From NCBI RefSeq assembly GCF_018613655.1, contig NZ_JAGGPW010000006.1, positions 169,331-207,612 on the forward strand: a stretch of DNA of 38,282 nucleotides, given 5' to 3'. The notes below the pieces were generated by a model that saw only the letters and a list, made by a program, of their open reading frames with translations, did no database searches and was not told where the DNA came from. This stretch comes from Planococcus sp. ISL-109 (GTDB lineage Bacteria > Bacillota > Bacilli > Bacillales_A > Planococcaceae). Made by a program: the position numbers and the translations under genes. Below, one piece after another: positions 32,647 through 38,282 of the stretch (position 1 is its first letter; the number at the start of each line of letters is the position of its first letter).

Positions 32647-33294
32647 TTATACCTGAAGACTTTTTTGAAAGTTGGAGACGACGTCTCTGTTATGTTTTGA
32701 TAAAACTACTGATAGCTCTACCAGATTTTTTTCTCTCAACAATTTAATAATAAATTGGTGTTCTATAATGGATTTTTCGATATTTCCTTCATGCGCAAAA
32801 GAGATACTTTGAATTTTTAATAACGGTAAACCCAGCCGCGAATACATTTCTATAATGGTTTCGCTTTTGCTCATCTTAATGAGACAAGTATGAAAGGCGT
32901 AATTCAACTGGGTATAAGAATAAACGTCTTCAGCTTTTTTCATTTGTTCCATAATCTGCTCCATCTTTTCCAATAAATCCGGATTAGGGCCATGCTGGAT
33001 AATCCGGTCCATACTCATATTCTCGAACATATTTCTTATTTCAAGTAAATCAAGGATTTCACTTTTTTTGTACTCCTTGACGATTGCTCCTTTTCGCGGA
33101 ATTCTTTCAACTAGACCTTTAACTGCCAGTAAATAGATTGCTTCGCGAACTGGAGCTCTGCTTGTGCCATATTCTTCAGCGTAGATATGCTCCACTAACT
33201 TTTCGCCTGTTTTAAGAGTCCCCATCATGATTTGTTTCGTAATATCTTCCGCAATCAAATTAGGTAAAGAATTTTTCATGAGATCTGGCTTCAT
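32647..33294 (-). CDS. GntR-family (FCD) regulator of malonate genes
   Basis: A 215-residue repressor-type regulator. Residues about 8-75 form the winged helix (AEEYGTSRAPVREAIYLLAVKGLVERIPRKGAIV). The remainder is an all-helical FCD ligand domain with LEIRNMFENMS and the histidines AFHTCLI and IIEHQFII expected for a metal-bound effector site. By context it is the counterpart of MdcY/MatR and probably senses malonate or malonyl-CoA. It is the first gene of the mdc operon and is likely autoregulated: ACAGTCGAC elements lie at both this promoter and that of madLM. GAAAGGAGAGTAGAA precedes the ATG. Confidence 0.85.
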   Translation of the reverse strand: MKPDLMKNSLPNLIAEDITKQIMMGTLKTGEKLVEHIYAEEYGTSRAPVREAIYLLAVKGLVERIPRKGAIVKEYKKSEILDLLEIRNMFENMSMDRIIQHGPNPDLLEKMEQIMEQMKKAEDVYSYTQLNYAFHTCLIKMSKSETIIEMYSRLGLPLLKIQSISFAHEGNIEKSIIEHQFIIKLLREKNLVELSVVLSKHNRDVVSNFQKSLQV

Positions 33295-33320
33295 TTCTAC
33301 TCTCCTTTCAAATTCGCTTT

Positions 33321-33368
33321 TGGTCGACTGTCGATTTTAATTATACAGAAAACATATAATACTTTCAA
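33321..33368 (-). promoter_or_regulatory. Promoter of gntR-mdc operon with operator half
   Basis: Minus strand TTGAAA (33368-33363) and TATAAT (33345-33340) with a 17-nt spacer. At the predicted start site the sequence continues CGACAGTCGACCA (33333-33321), sharing ACAGTCGAC with the palindrome in front of madL. This fits autorepression by the GntR regulator. Confidence 0.75.
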
Positions 33369-33393
33369 TATTTTTAAAAATTAGAATTTTTCA

Positions 33394-33422
33394 TTGCATT
33401 CCTTACTTCTATCATTTAAGAT
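33394..33422 (+). promoter_or_regulatory. Promoter of madLM
   Basis: TTGCAT (33394-33399) and TAAGAT (33417-33422) are separated by 17 nt. Initiation is expected near 33429, exactly where the GntR-type palindrome begins. Confidence 0.7.
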
Positions 33423-33428
33423 AAACCC

Positions 33429-33452
33429 TAGAATACAGTCGACTATATTCTA
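33429..33452. promoter_or_regulatory. Probable GntR operator in front of madLM
   Basis: A 24-bp palindrome with core GAATACAGTCGACTATATTC, extended by TA on both sides; only one base pair is unmatched. It overlaps the predicted transcription start, so bound repressor would block initiation. The related element on the gntR side supports a shared regulator. Confidence 0.75.
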
Positions 33453-33460
33453 ACATCGTT

Positions 33461-33474
33461 TGGAAGCGCTTACT
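33461..33474 (+). promoter_or_regulatory. Near-consensus cre site upstream of madL
   Basis: TGGAAGCGCTTACT matches the CcpA consensus except at position 3 and the last base, and has the AAGCGCTT palindromic core. Downstream of the predicted start, it could act as a roadblock, adding carbon catabolite repression to malonate uptake. Confidence 0.5.
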
Positions 33475-33527
33475 TTTCTGTTTTTCTTTTGTCCCCTGGT
33501 TTTTTTAAAAAAATAGGAGGTATCATT

Positions 33528-33956
33528 ATGGTTATTTATGGTGTAGCTTTACTTGCCGCTTGTATGCTGATCGGCGTTTTCCTGGGTGAATTGTTAGGCC
33601 TCTCTCTTGGTATTGAAGCAAATATTGGCGGGATAGGCATAGCAATGATTGTCTTGGTTCTTGCGGTAGATTACTTTAAGAAACGCAACAGACTTAGTCT
33701 ACCTGCTCAAGACGGCCTTAGCTTTTGGAGTGCGATGTATATTCCAATCGTCATTGCGATGTCTGCAAATCAAAATGTCTATGGCGCAATACAAGGCGGA
33801 CCACTCGCTATTACCGCCGGAATCACCGCCGTTGTGCTTAGTTGGATGCTCGTTCCCCTACTAAGTAGAGGTGGTTCTCAGCCTACAGATGATGAAATTT
33901 TAGAAGAAAAAACAACTTTGGGAGGTAAAGATAATTATGCTCGAGATACTAAGTGA
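33528..33956 (+). CDS. madL: Malonate transporter subunit MadL
   Basis: A 142-residue membrane protein with about four hydrophobic segments, beginning MVIYGVALLAACMLIGVFLGELLG and containing IGGIGIAMIVLVLAVD, SFWSAMYIPIVIAMSANQNVYGA and GGPLAITAG, as in MadL of the MadLM malonate uptake system. The C-terminal tail is hydrophilic. ATG 33528 is chosen because AGGAGG lies 8 nt upstream; the frame opens at 33489 without a site. It overlaps madM by 20 nt. Confidence 0.85.
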   Translation: MVIYGVALLAACMLIGVFLGELLGLSLGIEANIGGIGIAMIVLVLAVDYFKKRNRLSLPAQDGLSFWSAMYIPIVIAMSANQNVYGAIQGGPLAITAGITAVVLSWMLVPLLSRGGSQPTDDEILEEKTTLGGKDNYARDTK

Positions 33957-34701
33957 TGTTTTTACAGGCAATCCACTTATTGTTGCTTTTGCAATCATCG
34001 GAGTAACCATGTACCTCTCTTATGTGCTCTCTGATAGATTAACAGGTGGCAAAATTCACGGTTCAGCAGTTGCCATTATTCTTGGCTTAGCATTAGCCTA
34101 CATAGGAGGCATGCTTACCGGCGGTGAAAAAGGCCTTTCGGATATAAGTGTCTTTGCCGGAATTGGATTAATGGGCGGGGGGATGCTTCGAGACTTTGCT
34201 ATTGTTGCCACCGCATTCGGTGCTAGTTTCTCTGAAATTAAAAAAGCTGGAATCAATGGTATTGTAGCTCTTTTCGTTGGCGTAATATTGTCTTTTGTCG
34301 TCGGTGTCGGTATTGCTCTCGCCTTCGGTTATACTGACGCAATTAGCCTCACCACAATCGGTGCCGGCACAGCAACCTACATCGTCGGTCCTGTAACTGG
34401 TGCTGCAATCGGTGCAAGTTCCGAAGTAATTACAATCAGTATCGCAGCCGGTCTGGTGAAATCAATCTTAATTATGATTGGTACTCCTTTTATCGCTAAA
34501 TACATTGGATTGAATAACCCGCGTTCTGCTATGGTTTATGGTGGATTGATGGGTTCAACAAGTGGCGTTGCTGCTGGTCTTGCTGCAACAGATCCTAAAC
34601 TGGTTCCTTACGGTGCTGTCACTGCAACATTCTTTACTGGTCTAGGTGTTTTGTTGGCTCCATCTATACTGTTCTTAATAACAAAAACAATTTTTGGATG
34701 A
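33937..34701 (+). CDS. madM: Malonate transporter subunit MadM
   Basis: A 254-residue membrane protein with about seven hydrophobic segments, working with MadL as a sodium- or proton-coupled malonate carrier. Recognisable segments: LIVAFAIIGVTMYLSY, TGGKIHGSAVAIILGL, GIGLMGGGMLRDFAIVATAFG, AGTATYIVGPVTGAAIGASS and GGLMGSTSGVAAGLAATDPKL. GGAGGTAA precedes the ATG within the end of madL. It feeds the divergent malonate decarboxylase. Confidence 0.9.
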   Translation: MLEILSDVFTGNPLIVAFAIIGVTMYLSYVLSDRLTGGKIHGSAVAIILGLALAYIGGMLTGGEKGLSDISVFAGIGLMGGGMLRDFAIVATAFGASFSEIKKAGINGIVALFVGVILSFVVGVGIALAFGYTDAISLTTIGAGTATYIVGPVTGAAIGASSEVITISIAAGLVKSILIMIGTPFIAKYIGLNNPRSAMVYGGLMGSTSGVAAGLAATDPKLVPYGAVTATFFTGLGVLLAPSILFLITKTIFG

Positions 34702-34793
34702 AGCAACGGATAATTGAAACCCTTACAATGGTATGAAAAAAACACATTGAACTATCCAAAAATGACGATTTGAAATACCTCTAAAATACTATC

Positions 34794-34846
34794 ATCAGGC
34801 AGCTGGGCACCTCGATTCTGTGGGCGCCTGGTAGCCTGATTTTTCT
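34794..34846 (+). terminator. Terminator of madLM
   Basis: ATCAGGC at 34794 pairs with GCCTGAT at 34834, with further G/C-rich pairing inside, followed by TTTTTC. It lies 93 nt after the madM stop. Between it and the resolvase array (34850-34968) I see no gene; a short leftward frame at 34752-34964 has no ribosome site and overlaps this hairpin. Confidence 0.6.
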
Positions 34847-34968
34847 TCCCTTTATTCCTCATTGTAATCCTGCAGTCAGCAGATACCTCGCTTTTACTGC
34901 ATGCAGCCACCGAAATAAGCCTCTTCTGAAAGTCACAAGCATTCCCATAACATGATTTTTTCAAAATT

Positions 34969-35101
34969 AAAGCGTTCGTAAAAATACACTTTTACGAACG
35001 CTTTGAAAACAGTTAAAAATGATCGAAAATAGCGTTCGTAAACGTGTCAAATCACTTTACGAACGTTCGCCAATTTACACACACTTTTACGAACGCTTTT
35101 C
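34969..35101. repeat. res-like array of resolvase binding sites
   Basis: Five copies of an AGCGTTCGTAAA-type element: forward at 34970 and 35031, reverse ending about 35004, 35066 and 35098. The first pair is a nearly perfect inverted repeat with a short AT centre (34969-35004), like crossover site I. The second pair (35031-35066) is similar in span but looser, like site II. The last reverse element overlaps the resolvase promoter region (TATAAT at 35105-35110), like site III. The order and spacing match Tn3-type res sites. Confidence 0.75.
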
Positions 35102-35142
35102 AGGTATAATGAGAGGAAAAGAATCGTTTATAGAGGTGAATT

Positions 35143-35760
35143 ATGGAACATCGCAAATTTGGTTACATACGTGTCAGCAGCAAAGATCAAAACGAAGGCC
35201 GTCAGTTGGAAGCTATGCGGAAAATGGGTATCACTGAACGGGACATTTATTTAGATAAGCAAAGTGGGAAAAACTTCGAACGAGCGAATTACCAATTATT
35301 GAAACGAGTTATTCGAAAAGGTGACATTTTGTATATCCACTCACTGGATCGATTTGGTCGGAATAAAGAAGAAATCCTTCAAGAATGGAATGACCTGACG
35401 AAAAATATCGAAGCTGATATTGTGGTGTTGGATATGCCGTTATTGGATACAACGCAGTATAAAGATAGTATGGGCACTTTTATTGCGGACTTGGTTTTGC
35501 AGATCCTTTCCTGGATGGCAGAAGAAGAACGCGAACGCATCCGAAAACGGCAGCGCGAAGGAATTGACTTGGCACTGCAAAACGGCATTCAATTTGGAAG
35601 GCCGACCGTTTTTGTTTCAGAAGAATTCAAAGAGGTTTATAGAAAGTGGAAAGCCAAGGAATTAACAGCAGTCGCAGCCATGCAGGAAGCCGGAGTGAAA
35701 AAGACCAGTTTTTATAAATTGGTCAAAGCACTCGAAGAAGAGACAGGTAACCTATTATAA
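35143..35760 (+). CDS. Serine recombinase (Tn3-type resolvase)
   Basis: A 205-residue resolvase/invertase. Catalytic serine in YIRVSSKDQN (Ser 12), the conserved IHSLDRFGRNKEEIL arginine motif, FIADLVLQILSWMAEEERERIRKRQREGI (E-helix) and a C-terminal helix-turn-helix (ELTAVAAMQEAGVKKTSFYKLVK). It resolves cointegrates or multimers at the array immediately upstream and likely represses its own promoter there. GAGGTGAATT precedes the ATG. No transposase or plasmid replication gene accompanies it, so this is a detached cassette from a transposon or plasmid. Confidence 0.9.
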   Translation: MEHRKFGYIRVSSKDQNEGRQLEAMRKMGITERDIYLDKQSGKNFERANYQLLKRVIRKGDILYIHSLDRFGRNKEEILQEWNDLTKNIEADIVVLDMPLLDTTQYKDSMGTFIADLVLQILSWMAEEERERIRKRQREGIDLALQNGIQFGRPTVFVSEEFKEVYRKWKAKELTAVAAMQEAGVKKTSFYKLVKALEEETGNLL

Positions 35761-35772
35761 TAGAAGAAACTC
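35756..35772 (+). repeat. 17-bp direct repeat, left copy
   Basis: TATAATAGAAGAAACTC occurs here, overlapping the resolvase stop codon, and again at 36685-36701 just after the antitoxin gene. The two copies bracket the toxin-antitoxin module. Confidence 0.8.
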
Positions 35773-35888
35773 TTTTTCCGCTATTAGAGCTATTAGTATA
35801 GTGCAACTCTATATTTCAATTAAAAGGAGGTGAATATATTACACAGAATATAATTTGTTAGAAAATTTATATTCCACGTGATATAATC

Positions 35889-36335
35889 ATGGTAGAAATT
35901 GAATTCTTAGCAGATGAACATGGCAATCAACAAGTCATAGACTTAATCACCTCCATTGCTGATAGAGCAATGAACGATGAAGATTATGCCGAACTTGCAG
36001 CTCGTATAGCCCAACTACTTGATTACATGAAAGACATAGGCGTTCCTCCTATAGAAAAACGTACGTTATACGGTATCAGCTCGGTAGGGAATCCCATCAC
36101 ACTAGTGGATGTGGTAAAAGAGCTGAATAATCATCCCCCACTGATGGAAGCACGAGCGAATTGGAGACCCGTAGGAGCTTTTCGAGCTATCTTTTTCTAT
36201 GAAATAGACGACAAAGGCAATCAATCTATTTACTTCACGAAAGCTGTTATCAAGCAGGCGACCTATTCACGAGACTTTGAACACGCAATTAGTGCGAGTG
36301 AAAAAATGATGGTTGAATTTTTTAAACCTGAGTAA
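35889..36335 (+). CDS. HigB/RelE-like toxin (phage Gp49-like)
   Basis: A 148-residue putative mRNA interferase of the RelE/HigB superfamily. The segment LMEARANWRPVGAFRAIFFYEIDDKG, followed by a strand and basic residues (YFTKAVIKQ), is typical of Gp49-like HigB toxins, which cleave ribosome-bound mRNA. Located upstream of its antitoxin, the reverse of the usual order and characteristic of higBA. The ATG has no ribosome site, while a perfect AAAGGAGGTGA lies isolated about 55 nt upstream. An extended -10 (TGATATAAT) ends only two bases before the ATG. Confidence 0.75.
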   Translation: MVEIEFLADEHGNQQVIDLITSIADRAMNDEDYAELAARIAQLLDYMKDIGVPPIEKRTLYGISSVGNPITLVDVVKELNNHPPLMEARANWRPVGAFRAIFFYEIDDKGNQSIYFTKAVIKQATYSRDFEHAISASEKMMVEFFKPE

Positions 36336-36352
36336 AAAAGGAGAGGGTTTAA

Positions 36353-36679
36353 ATGGCAAATAAGAATTATAACGATGTGATGGGGATCTTAAGACAAGTG
36401 CCAAAAGTCAATGAACACTTGAATAAAATTTCTGTTATTATGGGGAAAAAAATACTCAAGAGACGCCTTGAACTAGGTTTGACCCAAAAAGAGGTTGTCG
36501 CTATGATCAAAGATCATGGAGATACCTTTACACAGGCGACGCTGTCGAAGATTGAAAGTGGTGCTGATAATATCAAATCCGAAACATACGACAAAGTTTT
36601 CGTGGCTTTGGGTGGTCTAGAAGATTTAACTCCTACATTTAAGGAAAATCCTAAAAGGAAAGATTTAATCCATTCATAG
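36353..36679 (+). CDS. XRE-family antitoxin (HigA-like)
   Basis: A 108-residue DNA-binding protein with an HTH at about residues 35-95 (LELGLTQKEVVAMI and ATLSKIESGADNIKSETYDKV). It follows the toxin by 17 nt with a good GGAGAGGG site, so it is probably translated better than the toxin. It is expected to neutralise the toxin and repress the operon. Confidence 0.8.
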   Translation: MANKNYNDVMGILRQVPKVNEHLNKISVIMGKKILKRRLELGLTQKEVVAMIKDHGDTFTQATLSKIESGADNIKSETYDKVFVALGGLEDLTPTFKENPKRKDLIHS

Positions 36680-36684
36680 ACATC

Positions 36685-36701
36685 TATAATAGAAGAAACT
36701 C
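36685..36701 (+). repeat. 17-bp direct repeat, right copy
   Basis: Second copy of TATAATAGAAGAAACTC, 6 nt after the antitoxin stop and immediately before the operon terminator. Confidence 0.8.
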
Positions 36702-36750
36702 AAAATAGAACTGGAGAGAAAGAAGAACATCTTCTCTAGTTCTATTTTTT
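36702..36750 (+). terminator. Terminator of the toxin-antitoxin operon
   Basis: AAAATAGAACT..AGAGAA pairs with TTCTCT.AGTTCTATTTT with a short bulge and a loop of about 10 nt, followed by T residues. Confidence 0.8.
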
Positions 36751-36811
36751 GTGCATAAAATTTCATCAGCTTAATATAGAACACAATCATTTTAACCAAA
36801 GGATTCGTTAC

Positions 36812-37015
36812 TTAGTAAGAGCCTAACTCGAAACTGTATACTTCCTCTTTGCAATTGACACAATAGCCTTATCCGTTGGTTAATGGCACTGGACAACCAC
36901 ATTCACAACGTCCAAGCACATTATCAGATGGCTCTACAGGAACAAACCTATTTTCGCAGTACTTACACTTCTTCATATAGCTATTATTTTCTTTCCCACA
37001 TTTAGAACATTTCAA
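36812..37015 (-). pseudogene. Small zinc-ribbon protein gene with an in-frame stop
   Basis: Starting at TTG 37015 (GGGAGAC upstream), the frame codes LKCSKCGKENNSYMKKCKYC, then VPVEPSDNVLGRCECGCP and PLTNG, then TAA at 36871-36869. It continues in frame with GYCVNCKEEVYSFELGSY to another TAA at 36814-36812. Four cysteine knuckles are visible (CSKC, CKYC, CECGC, CVNC), the last one beyond the first stop. A 48-residue product with three knuckles is possible; otherwise the gene is decayed. Confidence 0.5.
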
Positions 37016-37100
37016 TTTTCAGTCTCCCTTCATTCTGGATACATAATTTATTTACTTACAAAAAGGACAAGTACCATAGAGCGAAGTTACATAGATTAAT

Positions 37101-37408
37101 GAGACCGTCAATAATTATGTGTAAATAAGGAAACCCTTTTCCCTGTATGTATCCTCATTAAGCCTGCTTGAACATATCGGCTAGCTCTGCACGAGCTTGT
37201 TTGAAACCGTTATGACAGCGGGTGGAGAAGTTTTGATTATAGATTTCAAACTGGGAAACGAGAAAACGATCCAAGGAATCTTCGTTTGGAAATTGCTCCT
37301 TGCGCTTGCTGTATTTCTTCACTTTCTTGTTGAATGACTCGATTAGGTTCGTTGAATAGATGCTGCGCCAAATGGATTTCGGAAAGTCGTAGAAAGTGAA
37401 GATAAAAG
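37101..37408 (-). mobile_element. IS256-family transposase 3' fragment with one end
   Basis: Leftward frame 37418-37158 encodes the last about 80 residues of an IS256-family (Mutator-like) transposase: FYDFPKSIWRSIYSTNLIES, FNKKVKKYSKRKEQFPNEDS and FEIYNQNFSTRCHNGFKQAR. The terminal repeat GAGACCGTCAATAATTATGT begins at 37101. The N-terminal three quarters and the other end are missing; at about 37408 the sequence changes to an EAL-domain gene. Confidence 0.8.
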
Positions 37409-37681
37409 GTTGATACAATCAAATTCGATAAGTCCTTCGTCGATGAAATTGAAAAGCCAAAACATCACTCCATGATGAAGGCGATTATTGACCTGTGTTT
37501 GACCTTGAATTTAAATGTAATTGCAGAAGGGATAGAAACCCCGAGGCAACGAGCTATCCTACTGCAAAACAACTGCCGCCTTGGGCAGGGCTACTTGTTT
37601 TCGAAGCCTTTTCCTGGAGAAATACTTGAAGCACTTCTCCAACAGGAAGGTGAAAACCAATTGAAATCTCTTAGCTCGTGA
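37409..37681 (+). pseudogene. EAL-domain gene, 3' fragment
   Basis: The frame reads VDTIKFDKSFVDEI, then LNLNVIAEGIETPRQRAILL and LGQGYLFSKPFPGEIL to a stop. These are the last motifs of an EAL cyclic-di-GMP phosphodiesterase (KxDK, EGxE, QGYLFSKP). The rest of the gene is missing, replaced by the IS256 fragment. It is not a copy of the complete EAL domain at 3495-6668. Nonfunctional. Confidence 0.85.
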
Positions 37682-37751
37682 GCATCGTAGAATGAGGTTG
37701 GAAAAGTGTAAGAGATATAAGGCGTGATTTGTCGGAAACTAGATAAATACG

Positions 37752-37796
37752 AAAAAGGCATCCCTTCTCCAATTATCGGAGAAGGGATGCCTTTTT
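37752..37796. terminator. Bidirectional terminator
   Basis: AAAAAGGCATCCCTTCTCC and GGAGAAGGGATGCCTTTTT form a perfect stem around a 7-nt loop, between the EAL fragment and the leftward phosphoesterase gene. Confidence 0.9.
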
Positions 37797-37811
37797 CTGT
37801 GAGTTATTTTA

Positions 37812-38282
37812 TCATTCTGCTGCAACTAATGTAAATATTGTCAGCTCTGGTTTGGCGTGAATTCGAATTGGAACGGCACTCATGCCAATCCCACGGTTAA
37901 CATACAATTGATTGCCATCTGCTCCATAATCGTCTATCCACCCATCGGTATACACTTCCTCTTCTGAAGTGAGAGCCATCCATGACCAGCCAGACAATCC
38001 TGGAAGTCTAATTTGACCACCGTGTGTATGACCTGCTACTGCAAATGGGGCTGAATTTTCCGGGAACTTTTCAAAAGAACTCGGATTGTGCATCATAACG
38101 ACCCGGGGAGCATCAGTCGGGATTGCTTCTAAAGCTTGGTCCGCGTCATCTTGGCCCATCCAGTTCGAACCGACACCTGCGATGAAAAGCCCGGATTCTC
38201 CTTCAGGCAAAACCTCGCCTTGTGCATTGATCAAACTAGATTCATTATGCAAAATTTGTACGCAGATTTCTTCTATTTCTTG
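37812..38282 (-). CDS. Metallophosphoesterase, 3' part (continues beyond window)
   Basis: The frame is open to the right edge, so the N-terminal part with the first metal motifs is outside the window. The visible 156 residues contain LHNES, FIAGVGSNW, VVMMHNPSSFEKFP and the metal-binding AGHTHGGQIRLPG, then a YVNRGIGMSAVPIRI end. This is the C-terminal half of YkuE/YaeI-type calcineurin-like phosphoesterases, membrane-associated and acting on phospholipid or undecaprenyl-type substrates in some relatives. An internal TTG at 38252 is not the start. Confidence 0.85.
   Translation of the reverse strand, partial: QEIEEICVQILHNESSLINAQGEVLPEGESGLFIAGVGSNWMGQDDADQALEAIPTDAPRVVMMHNPSSFEKFPENSAPFAVAGHTHGGQIRLPGLSGWSWMALTSEEEVYTDGWIDDYGADGNQLYVNRGIGMSAVPIRIHAKPELTIFTLVAAE

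Noticed and set aside
34752..34964. Leftward 70-codon frame after madM
   Set aside because: No ribosome site, overlaps the probable madLM terminator, and codes an irregular cysteine- and basic-rich sequence.
34969..35101. Possible CRISPR array
   Set aside because: The repeated AGCGTTCGTAAA units are short, alternate in orientation and are irregularly spaced; they fit resolvase binding sites, and no cas genes are present.
37409..37681. A short intact EAL protein starting at the ATG at 37472
   Set aside because: Similarity to EAL proteins extends upstream of that ATG up to the IS256 junction, and the catalytic first half is absent.

Overview
The window looks like chromosome of a low-to-mid GC Gram-positive, most likely a member of the Planococcaceae (Planococcus, Planomicrobium or a relative). 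The evidence is strong AGGAGG-type ribosome sites, frequent TTG starts, SigA-like promoters, lipobox lipoproteins, an LPxTG-like sorting signal, cre sites and many Bacilli-type gene families. Species assignment is inference only. The left third is GC-richer, conventional chromosome. From about 12 kb onward the DNA is a patchwork of more AT-rich gene cassettes separated by insertion-sequence scars, decayed genes and duplicated segments.

Left part (1-12 kb): an EamA/DMT exporter, a tandem-repeat wall-anchored protein, a DinB-like protein, a large MHYT-PAS3-GGDEF-EAL cyclic-di-GMP enzyme, a luciferase-like monooxygenase, a lipoprotein alpha/beta hydrolase, an RDD protein, a membrane protein and a membrane-anchored MBL-fold hydrolase. 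Clear hairpin terminators separate most of these. A 150-bp structured element with terminal inverted repeats sits at 7972-8121.

Middle (12-21 kb): a broken ABC-F ATPase gene is joined to an internally deleted IS21-family element and a truncated DUF4357-like gene, which in turn is joined to an IS3-family scar. The IS21 remnant plus DUF4357-like gene recurs in the same orientation at 19.8-20.8 kb. These two direct repeats bracket an AT-rich operon: M20 deacylase, YfcC-type transporter, XRE-cupin regulator, ord (2,4-diaminopentanoate dehydrogenase), ortA and ortB (2-amino-4-ketopentanoate thiolase). This is the lower half of the clostridial ornithine oxidative pathway without the B12-dependent ornithine mutase or the racemase. 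In their place are an importer and a deacylase, so it is the best candidate here for an undescribed catabolic route.

21-26 kb: a glutaredoxin with a CsoR/CstR-like operator embedded in its promoter; a MazG-like NTP pyrophosphohydrolase translationally coupled to a PLD-nuclease/SF2-helicase fusion (possible nucleic-acid defence or repair pair); a small unknown gene; IS3-end debris; and a lipoprotein gene broken by one in-frame TAA.

26-35 kb: a complete biotin-independent malonate decarboxylase locus. gntR-mdcH-mdcA-mdcB-mdcC-mdcDE-mdcG runs leftward, with the beta and gamma subunits fused in one protein. The malonate transporter genes madL-madM run divergently. Both promoters carry an ACAGTCGAC-containing motif at the expected transcription start, the likely operator of the GntR regulator, and a near-cre site precedes madL.

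35-38 kb: a serine resolvase with an upstream res-like array, a HigBA-type toxin-antitoxin pair bracketed by 17-bp direct repeats, a zinc-ribbon gene with an in-frame stop, an IS256-family fragment that cuts an EAL-domain gene, and the 3' portion of a metallophosphoesterase gene that runs off the right edge.
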